The position numbers and the translations under genes are program-made. The notes beneath the pieces were generated by a model, which saw only the letters and a program-made list of their open reading frames with translations, did not search any database and had not been told where the DNA came from. Shown here piece by piece: positions 1 to 9,591 of a DNA stretch of 64,000 nt (the stretch's first letter is position 1; each line of letters begins with the position of its first letter). The stretch spans positions 1 to 64,000 of the forward strand of contig DATATM010000010.1 in the NCBI GenBank assembly GCA_036268775.1, written 5' to 3'. The stretch comes from DASZIT01 sp036268775 (lineage in GTDB: Bacteria; Actinomycetota; Acidimicrobiia; Acidimicrobiales; RAAP-2).

Positions 1-136
1 CCTGGGGAGCAACCCTCCGAACACCCCGATCATCGCCATGGCCCCCTCGGTCGACGGCAACGGCTACTACATGCTCGGCTCCGGTGGCGGCGTCTACAGC
101 TTCGGCGACGCTCCCTTCTTGGGGTCGGCGTCATAG
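1..136 (+). CDS. C-terminal end of a secreted repeat (beta-propeller-like) protein, partial
   Basis: The frame is open from the left edge and stops at 134-136. The visible 44 residues contain one repeat unit with the segments IIAMAPSVDGNGYYMLGSGG and VYSFGDAPFLGS. This Gly/Tyr/Phe-rich unit is typical of multi-repeat extracellular proteins that are abundant in Acidimicrobiia, where tandem copies probably build a propeller or a repeat stalk. The protein ends right after the repeat with no anchor or sorting motif, so it is likely simply secreted or held by its N-terminal part, which lies outside the window. Function unknown. It converges on the response-regulator gene, 13 bases away. Confidence 0.6.
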   Translation, partial: LGSNPPNTPIIAMAPSVDGNGYYMLGSGGGVYSFGDAPFLGSAS

Positions 137-149
137 CGACCTGGCGGGT

Positions 150-854
150 TCAGTCCCGGGCCGCCGGCGAACCGGGAGCCACCAGCCCGGCTTCGTAAGC
201 CACGATCACCGCCTGGGCCCGATCCCGGAGTTCCAGTTTGTCGAAGATGCGGGCCAGATGGGTCTTCACGGTGTTCTCACTGACGTAGGCGGTCGACGCG
301 ATCTCCGAGTTGGAGAGCCCTTTCGCCACCAGGCCCAGGATCTCGCGCTCCCGCGGGGTGAGGCGCTCGAGGCGCGGATCTTGAACCAACACCGGGTGCC
401 GCTGCGCCCGACCGGCAAACTCGGCGATGAGGCGGCGGGTGATCGCCGGCGCCAGCAGGGCGTCGCCGGCGGCGACCACCCGGACCCCTTGCACCAGATC
501 CTCGGGACGGACGTCTTTGAGCAGAAATCCCGACGCACCCGACTCCAGGGCTTCGAAGACGTACTCGTCGAGGTCGTAGGTGGTGAGGATGATGACCCGG
601 GGTCCCTCCGACCCGCGGCCGGCGTCGCAGTCTCCGGTGCTGGTCAACACCCGGGTCGCCTCGATGCCGTCCATCTCCGGCATCCGGATGTCCATGAGGA
701 CGACGTCGGGGGCCAGACGGGTTGCCAACTCGATGGCGTCGGCTCCGTCCGCCGATTCACCCACCACTTCGATATCCGCCTGGGTCTCCAGGATCATCCG
801 AAAGCCGGCGCGCACCAGCGCCTGGTCGTCCACCACCAATACCCGGATGGTCAC
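150..854 (-). CDS. NarL/FixJ-family response regulator
   Basis: A 234-residue two-component response regulator. Residues 1-125 form a receiver domain with acidic pocket D9/D10, phospho-acceptor D55 in the stretch VLMDIRMPEMDG, and conserved K113. Residues about 165-225 are a LuxR-type helix-turn-helix (LTPREREILGLVAKGLSN, then VSENTVKTHLARIFDKL). It should bind DNA when phosphorylated by the kinase encoded just upstream; its ATG overlaps the kinase stop by four bases (851-854), so the two are co-translated. Lengths and motifs are normal for the family. The divergent ABC transporter genes next door are a plausible target, as in many actinobacterial kinase/regulator/ABC clusters, but no operator was identified. 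Confidence 0.95.
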   Translation of the reverse strand: MTIRVLVVDDQALVRAGFRMILETQADIEVVGESADGADAIELATRLAPDVVLMDIRMPEMDGIEATRVLTSTGDCDAGRGSEGPRVIILTTYDLDEYVFEALESGASGFLLKDVRPEDLVQGVRVVAAGDALLAPAITRRLIAEFAGRAQRHPVLVQDPRLERLTPREREILGLVAKGLSNSEIASTAYVSENTVKTHLARIFDKLELRDRAQAVIVAYEAGLVAPGSPAARD

Positions 855-2128
855 CTGGGTCCTTGGTCGCAGGGGATGTGGGCCCGCACCTCATAGCCGC
901 CTCCGGGGAGAGGACCGGCGTGCAGGTCGCCACCGAACATCGCCACCCGCTCGCGCATCCCGATGAGCCCCTGACCGCCGGTCGGTGGCTGACCGGCTCC
1001 GGGGCCCGATAGCGACGCCCCGACGCCCGGCCCGGAGTCGGTGACGGCGAGATCCAGGCCTTCGTCACCGAAGGACATGGACACCCGGGTCGGCGCACCG
1101 CCCCCGTGCTTCAATACGTTGGTCAGTGCTTCCTGGACGATCCGGTAGGCGGACAGGTTCACTCCGGGCGACAGCGACTGCGGCGCCGAGCCACTGACCG
1201 TCACCTCGACCGGCATGCCGGCCACCCGTACCTGGTCGATGAGGGAATCGAGCTGGTCCAATCCGGGCTGAGGGGCGTGATCCAAGCGCTCTTCCCCCTT
1301 CCGCAGCACGCCGAGCAAGCGACGGAGCTCGGCCAGAGCCTGACGGGCAGTTATCTCGATCGAAGCCAGCATGTTGTCGGAGGTGCTCTGCGGCGCCCCC
1401 GGTACTGCCGGACTGCTCTCGGCCACCATCCGGGCCGCCCCGGCCTGCACCGCGATGACGCTGACATGGTGGGCCACCACATCGTGGAGCTCGCGAGCGA
1501 TCCGGGCCCGCTCGCCGTCGGTGGCCCGACGGGTCTCCTCCTCGCGTTCGGCCTCCAGGCGCTCGGCCCGCTCCTCGAGCTGGGCCACGTAGGCGCGACG
1601 AACCCGCAGGTTGTCGCCGACGAGCCAGGTGGCGGTGATCACTGCCAACGGTGCCACCAGCGACTGGATGGTCACCGGGACGCCTCGGTCTCTGACTAGT
1701 GCGACCGAAACCACCCCCAGCCACGACACCACGCCGGCTCCGATCGACCACCGGCGATCGCACATCGACGACACCGTGTAGAGGGCGACCAGCAGGCCGA
1801 GGGGCAGCGACGGACCGCCGATTCTCATGGCGACAAAGACCGCCTCGCCGCAGATGATGAACACCGCCCGGGGATATTGCCTCCGCCAGGTGATCGGGGC
1901 CACGCTCATCACCGTCACCACCAAGGCGCCCGGCGATCCTCTCCAGGCCGGAAAACCCACCAGCTCCACCATCAGCAGGCCGAAGGCGAACACCCCGTCG
2001 ACCAAGGTCGGGTAGCGGTGCACCCAGGCCCCGGGTCCCCAACGCTGTCGCACACCCAAACGGTAGTCAAGGATGGCACCGCCGTCGTCATCCCGACCAG
2101 CGATCTTCTTGTCACCCTGGAGTACCAC
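851..2128 (-). CDS. Sensor histidine kinase (HisKA_3 type)
   Basis: A 425-residue membrane histidine kinase. About four to five hydrophobic segments lie in residues 40-170, followed by a coiled-coil region (VAQLEERAERLEAEREEE) and a HisKA_3 dimerisation helix with the phospho-accepting histidine at about H215 (RARIARELHDVVAHHVSV). The C-terminal HATPase domain shows an N-box-like EALTNVLKHGG, DSGPGVG and GLIGMRERVAMFGG. It would autophosphorylate on His and pass phosphate to the response regulator, which starts within its last codons. The input is unknown; a short N-terminal multi-pass sensor with no large extracellular loop suggests an intramembrane or membrane-stress signal. The start at 2128 is the furthest plausible one; a start nearer the first membrane segment is possible. 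Confidence 0.92.
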   Translation of the reverse strand: MVLQGDKKIAGRDDDGGAILDYRLGVRQRWGPGAWVHRYPTLVDGVFAFGLLMVELVGFPAWRGSPGALVVTVMSVAPITWRRQYPRAVFIICGEAVFVAMRIGGPSLPLGLLVALYTVSSMCDRRWSIGAGVVSWLGVVSVALVRDRGVPVTIQSLVAPLAVITATWLVGDNLRVRRAYVAQLEERAERLEAEREEETRRATDGERARIARELHDVVAHHVSVIAVQAGAARMVAESSPAVPGAPQSTSDNMLASIEITARQALAELRRLLGVLRKGEERLDHAPQPGLDQLDSLIDQVRVAGMPVEVTVSGSAPQSLSPGVNLSAYRIVQEALTNVLKHGGGAPTRVSMSFGDEGLDLAVTDSGPGVGASLSGPGAGQPPTGGQGLIGMRERVAMFGGDLHAGPLPGGGYEVRAHIPCDQGPR

Positions 2129-2258
2129 GCCGCCTGCCCCGGACCTGGGAATCCCCGGTCCCGGGGGGCGGAGAATCAGCCCCGGGGGTGATGACCGCCG
2201 GCCGAGGGAGCGTCACACTGGGTCGCATGCCCATCCCCTCTCAAGGCTCCCGGCTCCG

Positions 2259-3227
2259 ATGAGCACGACGACCTTGCCCGGCGCCCTGGACACCCAGGGC
2301 GACTGGGCGGTGGAGACCCATGGCCTGACCAAACGGTTCGGGAGCCACGCCGCCGTCAACGACGTGGAGTTGCTGGTGCCCCGGGGGTCGGCGTTCGGCT
2401 ACCTCGGCCCCAACGGCGCGGGCAAGACCACCCTTATCCGGGTGCTGCTCGGATTGACCCATGCCGATGCCGGCAGCATGTCTCTGCTCGGCTACCCGGT
2501 TCCCGCCCATCGTGCCCAGGCGTTGGCCCGAGTGGGGGCCATCGTCGACGAGCCCCGGTTCCACGGCCACCTGAGCGGCAGACAGAATCTCCAGATTCTC
2601 GCCGCCGCCCGCGAACCGGCGGCGCGGAACCGCATCGAACCATCGCTCGAGCGGGTCGGCATCTTGCACCGCGCCGACGACCGGGTGTCGAAGTACTCGA
2701 TGGGCATGCGCCAGCGTCTCGGAGTCGCCGCCTGCCTGCTCGGAGACCCCCAGCTGCTGATCCTGGACGAGCCGATGAACGGGCTCGACCCGGCCGGCAT
2801 GCAGGACATGCGCGAGATGATCCTCTCCCTGGTGGCGGAGGGACGCACGGTGATGCTGTCCTCCCACCTCCTCGACGAGGTCGAGCGGACCTGTGATGCC
2901 GTCGCCATCGTCGACCGGGGCAACGTCATCCGGCAGGGACCGATCTCCGAGCTGTTGGCGGGGTCGTCGCTCGTGGTCGAGATCGACTGCTCGGATCCCG
3001 ATCGAGCCCGTGGGCTGCTCGACGGCACCACCGTGGGCGCCAGCAGCCAAGGCGGCCCGAAGGGACTGGAGATCACCTTGCCGTCGGGGACGCCACCCGA
3101 CGTCGTCGCCGAGATCAACCGGGTCCTGGTGGAGGGCGGGATTTCCGTCTACCGGCTCCAGCCGATCCAAGCCTCGCTGGAATCGTGGTTCCTCCAAGTC
3201 ACCAGCCGATTGGGGGCCCCAGAATGA
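2259..3227 (+). CDS. ABC transporter ATP-binding protein
   Basis: A 322-residue ATPase of the drug/peptide-exporter type (CcmA/NatA-like). Walker A is GPNGAGKTT (about residues 50-58), the signature is YSMGMRQRLG, Walker B is LLILDEP followed by MNGLDPAGM, and the switch histidine lies in SSHLLDEV. After the nucleotide domain there are about 90 further residues, the usual C-terminal extension of exporter ATPases. The ATG at 2259 was chosen because the family similarity begins there (VETHGLTKRFG); the frame stays open upstream without homology. The stop overlaps the start of the permease gene by four bases, so the two are translationally coupled. Confidence 0.93.
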   Translation: MSTTTLPGALDTQGDWAVETHGLTKRFGSHAAVNDVELLVPRGSAFGYLGPNGAGKTTLIRVLLGLTHADAGSMSLLGYPVPAHRAQALARVGAIVDEPRFHGHLSGRQNLQILAAAREPAARNRIEPSLERVGILHRADDRVSKYSMGMRQRLGVAACLLGDPQLLILDEPMNGLDPAGMQDMREMILSLVAEGRTVMLSSHLLDEVERTCDAVAIVDRGNVIRQGPISELLAGSSLVVEIDCSDPDRARGLLDGTTVGASSQGGPKGLEITLPSGTPPDVVAEINRVLVEGGISVYRLQPIQASLESWFLQVTSRLGAPE

Positions 3228-4408
3228 CGACCGTCCACGACGCCCCGATCCCGGTCCCGACCCTGGTCGCCGCCCCAGACAGCTCGGGGGACCACCGGGG
3301 ATCCTGGATCCCCACCGCTGGAATGATCGCCACCCGGTTCATGGAACTGCGCCGGCGGCGGGGACTGATGATCGTCCTCCTGGTGGTCAACATCGGTATT
3401 CCCAGCATCTTCCTCATCTTCCGCCTGCTGGCCCATGCCTTCGCCCCCAATTCCTACGGGCCGGCCGGTGGCTACGACATCTTCACCAACCTGGTGGCCG
3501 GGGTGATGTACGTGTTCGGCTTCATCGTGGCCGCCACCTTGGGCTGCACCGCCGGGTCAGTCGACCTCACCGAAGGGATGTTCCGGCACCTGGTGGTGAC
3601 CGGTCGCTCCCGGCTGGCGCTCTACCTGGCCCGGATCCCCGCCGGGTTGGCCATCATCGTGCCGATGGTGGCGGTGGGCTTCGCCATCGTCTGCACGGTA
3701 TGCGTCTTGGCCGCCCCGACCTCCATCAGCTACCAGGGTACGAACATTCCGCCTGGCCTCTCGCTCGCCGGGTTCGAGACCTGGGCCGGCAACCATCCCG
3801 ACACCGTCATCTGCGACTTCCCCTCCCCGCAACCGCCCCCATCCAATGTGTCCTGCGGCAACGGACCCGGATCCGGACCCGGCGGAGTCTTCAAAACGCC
3901 CCAGGGGGTGGGGGTTCCCGGCCCGGCCACCCCGGCCCAGATCCGGGCGGAGGCCGTCCAGATCGCCCAGCAGAACTACGGCGGCTACAAACAGATCTTC
4001 TTGTACCCGTCCAACTCCCTGATGATCAAGGCCGGGTTGTGGATCGAGCTCGAAGCCGGCATCGGGTTCATCGTCGGACTGGGGCTGGCCTCGGTCCTCG
4101 GGCAGCGGACGGTGTCGGTGATCCTGATGATCGTCCTCGAAGTCATCCTCACCCCGCTCCTCTCGAGACATGTCATCCCCCACTTCTTGAACCTGGAGCG
4201 GGCGATGGTCGGCTTGGCCACCGCCCACCTGGAGCCGGGCGGCATGCCGCTGGTGTTCGGAGGCGGGGGCGGAGGAGGACCGGGTGGCGCCAACGCCGCC
4301 TCGGCGCTGCTACCCGAGACCACCGCCGTGGCCGTCTGCGTGATCATTGCCTGGTTGGTGGTCTGGACGGGGCTCGGGGCGTGGCGGATGATGACCAGGG
4401 ACGCCTGA
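3224..4408 (+). CDS. ABC transporter permease (ABC-2-like membrane protein)
   Basis: A 394-residue polytopic membrane protein coupled to the preceding ATPase by an ATGA overlap. Hydrophobic spans are visible at IVLLVVNIGIPSIFLIF, VMYVFGFIVAATLGC, LAIIVPMVAVGFAIVCTVCV, IGFIVGLGLASVL, SVILMIVLEVILTPLL and a last one near the C-terminus (VAVCVIIAWLVVWTGLGAW). Between the third and fourth spans is a long extracytoplasmic Pro/Gly-rich loop (about residues 175-270), and a poly-Gly stretch precedes the last helix. It probably forms the membrane channel of an exporter with unknown substrate. No close family name could be assigned from sequence alone. Confidence 0.8.
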   Translation: MTTVHDAPIPVPTLVAAPDSSGDHRGSWIPTAGMIATRFMELRRRRGLMIVLLVVNIGIPSIFLIFRLLAHAFAPNSYGPAGGYDIFTNLVAGVMYVFGFIVAATLGCTAGSVDLTEGMFRHLVVTGRSRLALYLARIPAGLAIIVPMVAVGFAIVCTVCVLAAPTSISYQGTNIPPGLSLAGFETWAGNHPDTVICDFPSPQPPPSNVSCGNGPGSGPGGVFKTPQGVGVPGPATPAQIRAEAVQIAQQNYGGYKQIFLYPSNSLMIKAGLWIELEAGIGFIVGLGLASVLGQRTVSVILMIVLEVILTPLLSRHVIPHFLNLERAMVGLATAHLEPGGMPLVFGGGGGGGPGGANAASALLPETTAVAVCVIIAWLVVWTGLGAWRMMTRDA

Positions 4409-4428
4409 ACCTCCGGAAGAAACGCCCA

Positions 4429-4434
4429 TATGCT
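4429..4434 (+). promoter_or_regulatory. Putative -10 box (TATGCT) of a leaderless transcript
   Basis: TATGCT lies 8 bases before the ATG at 4443 and there is no Shine-Dalgarno sequence, so transcription probably begins at or near the start codon. Confidence 0.4.
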
Positions 4435-4442
4435 GACCGGCG

Positions 4443-5447
4443 ATGCCCGCTCCGCGCCCACTCCGGAGGTGTCCCCTGCCCGCACGCAATTGGATCCGTC
4501 GCCGCCGGCGTCATTGGCCGGCATCGTCGGCGGTCGTCGCCGTCCTCATCGGTGCCGCGCTGGCCGGCTGCACCCACGGCCCGTCGGCTTCCAAGATCAC
4601 CACGCCCACCACTACCTCCTCCTCGTCCACCACCACCACTTCGACGGTTCCCCCCACCACGACCACCACCACCGAGCAGCCGGGGTGGACTCCGGTCAGC
4701 ACGGTCAACGGGCACATCGCCGTCGACCAGATCTCGGTTCCCCAAGCCAACGGGGACGCCGTCACCGTGGTCAGGTTCCGGGTCGGCCGGGTGAAGTTCG
4801 ATTTGCACGTCGGGAGCACTGATCCCCCCACCGGCGGGGCCACCGTCGGGCCGGATGCCGGACCGGCCATCGGCCCGGACGAGACCCCCCTGTTGCTGGC
4901 CGCCTTCAACGGCGGGTTCCTGACCGGGGCGGGGGCCGGTGGCTTCGAGCTGAACGGCCAGCCCCTGCTGCCCATGGTCCCGGGGAGGGCGACCCTGGTG
5001 ATCGACGCCACCGGTGCCGCCCATGTCGGGGCCTGGACCCAGGGCGTCCCGGCCCCCGGGGAGGTGTGGGTGAGCGCCCGCCAGAATCTCGACCTGCTGG
5101 TCAGTGGCGGCCAGCCCAGCGGGGCGATCAGCTCCATCGGCGCCTGGGGAGCCACCCTCGGGGGTGGGGCGGCGGTGGCCCGCAGCTCGGTCGGTGAGGA
5201 TGCCAGCGGCAACATCCTCTACGCCGCCGGGATGAGCGTCCTTCCCTCCGACCTGGCCAATGCCCTCATCGCCAGCGGCGCGGTCAACGCCATGGAGCTC
5301 GACATCAACCCCGAGTGGGTGCAGCTCAGCTACGCCGCCCTGCCCGGGCTGGCGCTGGCCACCGCCATCCCCGGACAGAACCGCCCGGCCACCCAGTACC
5401 AATCCGGCTGGACCCGGGACTTCGTCACCGTCCTGTCCACCGGCTGA
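4443..5447 (+). CDS. Exported lipoprotein, phosphodiester-glycosidase (NAGPA)-like
   Basis: A 334-residue lipoprotein. An Arg-rich N-terminus and a hydrophobic helix end in a lipobox (AALAGC, Cys about 41), followed by a Thr/Ser/Pro linker rich in runs of T. The globular part (about residue 75 on) has AAFNGGF, a Gly-rich core and a C-terminal ELDINPEW motif, which resemble the phosphodiester glycosidase family (DUF2233/NAGPA), enzymes that remove sugar-phosphodiester caps or act on cell-wall glycans. Assignment rests on motif pattern only. It is likely anchored outside the membrane. A -10-like TATGCT sits eight bases before the ATG. Confidence 0.6.
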   Translation: MPAPRPLRRCPLPARNWIRRRRRHWPASSAVVAVLIGAALAGCTHGPSASKITTPTTTSSSSTTTTSTVPPTTTTTTEQPGWTPVSTVNGHIAVDQISVPQANGDAVTVVRFRVGRVKFDLHVGSTDPPTGGATVGPDAGPAIGPDETPLLLAAFNGGFLTGAGAGGFELNGQPLLPMVPGRATLVIDATGAAHVGAWTQGVPAPGEVWVSARQNLDLLVSGGQPSGAISSIGAWGATLGGGAAVARSSVGEDASGNILYAAGMSVLPSDLANALIASGAVNAMELDINPEWVQLSYAALPGLALATAIPGQNRPATQYQSGWTRDFVTVLSTG

Positions 5448-5473
5448 CCAACCCGACCGGCCCCCCGGACCGA

Positions 5474-6289
5474 TCAGCAGGTGGAGGAGTAGCTCGGGCT
5501 GCCGGGTCCGGACTCCGGATCGTCGACCTCACCGCCACTACCCGAGCGCAGGATGGCGCCGAGGTGCACCACGTACCACTCCCCCCGCCACGAGATCATC
5601 GAGGCGATGCCGAAGGAGTGGGTCTGCCCGTTGACGGTGTAGATGACCCGGGTGTTGGGGAGCTCGAAGTAGCCGACATCGTTGTCGCAGACGCCCGAGT
5701 TGATCCAGTGTCCGTAGGAGGAGTCAGCATTCACGCCGACAAACTGGGCGGCGGCGGGGTCGGGTCCGAGGAGTGCGTGGGCGGCGGCGATGTCCAGTTC
5801 GTAATCGCGCTCCAGCCGGTTGGTGAAGTCGCCACTGGCGCTGGCCACCGTCTTCAACTGGACATAGGCCGGCTCGGGAAAGAAGGCCGGCATCCCGGTC
5901 GGCAGGCTGTTGGTGACCACCGCGTTCCAGAGGGCGGCCATGTTGGCGGTGAAGATGGGACTGGTGGTGGTCGGGAAGGTGCCGGTCTGGGGCAAGTTGC
6001 CGGGACTGGTCGTCGTGGTGGTCGGGGGCGGGGCGGTGGTGGTCGTAGTGGCCGGCGGGTGGGTGTTCGCGGTCGAGGACCCGCCGGGGGAATTGTGGCC
6101 GGCGGCGGTCGACGCCGGCGCCCCCCCACCGGACGCCAGTGCCCATATCCCCACGATGATCGCCGCCAGCACCACCAGCACCGCCACCGATCGTCGCCGG
6201 CGGATCTGGGCCCTCCGCAACCGACGCTGCCGGTGGCGATGGACCGACGGCAGATGATCGGAAGTGGGCTTCCAGGTGGGCTCGGACAT
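5474..6289 (-). CDS. Single-pass membrane protein with Thr/Pro linker and exported domain
   Basis: A 271-residue protein with unknown function. A basic cytoplasmic tail (HRHRQRRLRRAQIRRRR) precedes one transmembrane helix (SVAVLVVLAAIIVGIWAL), then a Thr/Pro linker, then an exported domain of about 165 residues containing an isolated Cys in NSGVCDND and ending in a Cys. The positive-inside pattern places the C-terminal domain outside the cell. The ATG at 6289 was preferred; an earlier in-frame start at 6322 lacks support. It converges on the preceding lipoprotein gene with 26 bases between stops, and both share the same linker style. Confidence 0.7.
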   Translation of the reverse strand: MSEPTWKPTSDHLPSVHRHRQRRLRRAQIRRRRSVAVLVVLAAIIVGIWALASGGGAPASTAAGHNSPGGSSTANTHPPATTTTTAPPPTTTTTSPGNLPQTGTFPTTTSPIFTANMAALWNAVVTNSLPTGMPAFFPEPAYVQLKTVASASGDFTNRLERDYELDIAAAHALLGPDPAAAQFVGVNADSSYGHWINSGVCDNDVGYFELPNTRVIYTVNGQTHSFGIASMISWRGEWYVVHLGAILRSGSGGEVDDPESGPGSPSYSSTC

Positions 6290-6375
6290 GATCGACAGAC
6301 GATTGTAGAACCACCCCGTCACGCCGGCCGCGATCGGCCTACGGTCTGGGGACCACGCACTTGGAGGGGGTTGAG

Positions 6376-6795
6376 ATGACGGCTGTCGACAACAAAGCAG
6401 TGGCGAGCGGGTTGTGGAGCGCCCTCTACCAGCGGGACTGGGACCGGATCGCGGGGTTCTTCACCGGCGACAGCCAGTACACCGACGTCCCGTCGCCCGC
6501 CGAGGACGTCGCCGTCGGTCCGGACCAGATCGTGGCTCGACTCCGCCTCGGGCTCGAGCCCATCTCCAGCTACGAACACGACCTTCGTCTGATGGTGGCC
6601 GAAGGCGACGTGGTGGTGACCGAACACACCGAGACGTGGCACTGGCACACCGGTGAGTCGGTCACTCTCCCGTTCGTCTCCGTCCAGGAGTTCCGCGACG
6701 GACACATCATCCGGTGGTGGGATTACTGGGACCTGCAAACCTTGATGAACGCCGCCCCGGGGTGGTGGATCGAGCACATCATGCAAGGGTATTGA
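6376..6795 (+). CDS. SnoaL/limonene-epoxide-hydrolase-like (NTF2-fold) protein
   Basis: A 139-residue NTF2-fold protein. The pattern of an early helix with WSALYQRDWDRIAGFF, a central Asp/Pro segment and a C-terminal RDGHIIRWWDYWD strand matches limonene-1,2-epoxide hydrolase-like and SnoaL-like enzymes, where Asp-Arg-Asp residues act on small ring or epoxide substrates. The actual substrate cannot be read from sequence. The ATG at 6376 has a strong Shine-Dalgarno GGAGGGG five bases upstream (6363-6370), unlike many neighbours; a TTG at 6361 in frame is disfavoured. Single-gene unit. Confidence 0.75.
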   Translation: MTAVDNKAVASGLWSALYQRDWDRIAGFFTGDSQYTDVPSPAEDVAVGPDQIVARLRLGLEPISSYEHDLRLMVAEGDVVVTEHTETWHWHTGESVTLPFVSVQEFRDGHIIRWWDYWDLQTLMNAAPGWWIEHIMQGY

Positions 6796-6852
6796 CCGAA
6801 CCACCAGCCATCGGTGTCCGGGCGCGCCGGAAGAACCAAAGTTCTGCCGGCG

Positions 6853-6893
6853 GCGCACCACGCACGAGTGGCGGGACTCTATTGGTGGTGCGC
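6853..6893. repeat. 9-bp inverted repeat with inner stem, terminator-like or cruciform
   Basis: GCGCACCAC (6853-6861) is perfectly complementary to GTGGTGCGC (6885-6893). The 23-base spacer contains a further small stem, GAGT with ACTC. It lies 58 bases after the NTF2-fold gene and may act as a terminator without a T tract, which is common in high-GC actinobacteria. The rest of 6796-7040 shows no gene. Confidence 0.5.
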
Positions 6894-7047
6894 TCGACAC
6901 CGAATCCGTGGCGGGATGGACTCGATGCCTACTCCCAATCTAGTCACTGGTGTGGGCCAGTTCACGTCGGGCACCGTTTCCCGATCCGGCCCCCGGAGGC
7001 CGGGCGGAGCCGGGCCGGTTCCGGCAAAACTCCGGGCTCGAAATCAC

Positions 7048-7158
7048 GGTCTGGGGCCTCGTGCGGTAGCGTTGCGGGGTTGCTGTCCGGGGCAACTCCC
7101 CCGTAACCAGGGGAAAGATCTGATGACCAGGGATGGCTGCCAGCCCGGACAACCTCCC
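7048..7158 (+). ncRNA. Structured 5' leader of ahcY, candidate SAM-type riboswitch
   Basis: The leader has alternative structures. Fold A resembles the SAM-I/SAM-IV clan: GGTC (7048-7051) with GACC (7125-7128), GGTAGC (7065-7070) with GCTGTC (7082-7087), then GGGGCAAC, CCCC with GGGG (7110-7113), and the segment GATGACCAGG that matches the 3' side of the SAM-IV core. Fold B is a 13-bp hairpin, 7071-7083 with 7092-7107 (small bulge), whose loop GTCCGGG (7085-7091) is complementary over 7 bases to CCCGGAC (7144-7150), an H-type pseudoknot. Mutually exclusive folds before a SAM-cycle gene suggest a riboswitch. The SAH riboswitch core (GACGAGG) is not seen. The class assignment is an inference from memory of SAM-IV. 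Confidence 0.5.
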
Positions 7159-7271
7159 GATTCGCCCCCCATCGCCTGAAGCCGTACCCGTGGCCGCACC
7201 CGCGGCGGCGAGACCCCAGCCCCTGCCCACCCAACCAGGCCACCGCCGGCCGAGCATCTGAAGGAGTCCGA

Positions 7272-8720
<1,449 letters not shown>

Positions 8721-8739
8721 GCCGGGTCAGCCGGTCAGG

Positions 8740-9552
8740 TCAGATCAGGCGGCCGATGATGCCGTCGGCCTGGGACCGGTAGCCCCCGCCGAAGAGGACG
8801 GCATGGACCAGGAGAGGGAGGAGCTGGAAGAGCTCCACCCGCTCCTCCCAGCCGGCCGCGAGCGGCCGGACCTCGAGATAGGCCTCGACGGTCGGCGGGG
8901 GGACGGCGCCGAACAGTCCGAGCATGGCCAGGTCCTCCTCCGGGTAGCCGCCGTGGACCGACGGGTCGATGAGCCATGGCTGCCCGTTGGCCCCCCAGAG
9001 GACATTGCCCCACCACAGGTCGCCGTGCACCAACGCCGGCCCATCAGGAGGGAGGAGCCTCTCCAGCCGACCGGCCAAGGTGGTGGCCGGCCCCTCCAGC
9101 CCACAGCGCGAGGCCAGGTCCACCAGCCGCCTCCCGAAGTAGGCGGCGGCGTCGTCGGCCGGCTCGGGGTCGACTGGACACCCACCGACCCAGTGGGAAC
9201 CACCACCCCAGGTTGACCACCGGCCGGCATGCAACGCCGCCAGTCGGCCGCCGAGCCCCACTTCGTGGGCGGCCGTCCGCCGCCCCTGGTCGACCCAGGT
9301 GGTGACCAGGAGGTCGTCGGTGGCCAGCACCACCTCGGGCACCGGCGGCGCCCCCGCTACCTCGGCCAGGGCCGACAACCCGGCGGCTTCGTCGACCACC
9401 CCTCGACCGGTCTTGGCCACCAGCTCCCTGCCCCCGGCCCGCACCCGCCAGAGGCCGACGCCGAGCGGGCGGGGCGGCTCGGGCGCCACCTGAAGGGCGG
9501 CGGCCAGCTGCGGAACCCAGGCGTCGGCGTCGGGCAGAGTCATCCCCGCCAT
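8740..9552 (-). CDS. Fructosamine kinase family protein
   Basis: A 270-residue protein-kinase-fold phosphotransferase. Key motifs are an N-lobe lysine (GRELVAKTGRG), the catalytic loop HGDLWWGNVLW and the metal-binding LIDPSVHGGYPEEDLAM, as in fructosamine-3-kinase/ketosamine-3-kinase. Members phosphorylate sugar adducts on amines and thereby destabilise glycated proteins or small amines. The start is either 9552 (MAGMTLPD) or 9543 (MTLPD). It converges on ahcY with 19 bases between stops and diverges from the DUF1707 gene at 9592. Confidence 0.85.
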   Translation of the reverse strand: MAGMTLPDADAWVPQLAAALQVAPEPPRPLGVGLWRVRAGGRELVAKTGRGVVDEAAGLSALAEVAGAPPVPEVVLATDDLLVTTWVDQGRRTAAHEVGLGGRLAALHAGRWSTWGGGSHWVGGCPVDPEPADDAAAYFGRRLVDLASRCGLEGPATTLAGRLERLLPPDGPALVHGDLWWGNVLWGANGQPWLIDPSVHGGYPEEDLAMLGLFGAVPPPTVEAYLEVRPLAAGWEERVELFQLLPLLVHAVLFGGGYRSQADGIIGRLI

Positions 9553-9579
9553 TGTGGCCACCCCCCGGCAGGAGCCGGG

Positions 9580-9585
9580 CATACT
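9580..9585 (+). promoter_or_regulatory. Putative -10 box (CATACT), leaderless start
   Basis: CATACT is 6 bases before the ATG at 9592, which has no ribosome-binding site. Confidence 0.4.
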
Positions 9586-9591
9586 GGCCGG

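Noticed and set aside
5454..5470. Bidirectional terminator between the convergent genes at 5.45 kb
   Set aside because: Only a 4-bp CCGG/CCGG stem, too weak to support.
7041..7160. SAH (ahcY-type) riboswitch
   Set aside because: The GACGAGG and CTGC core and the 3' AGGCTCGG partner are not present; the leader fits SAM-IV-like features better.
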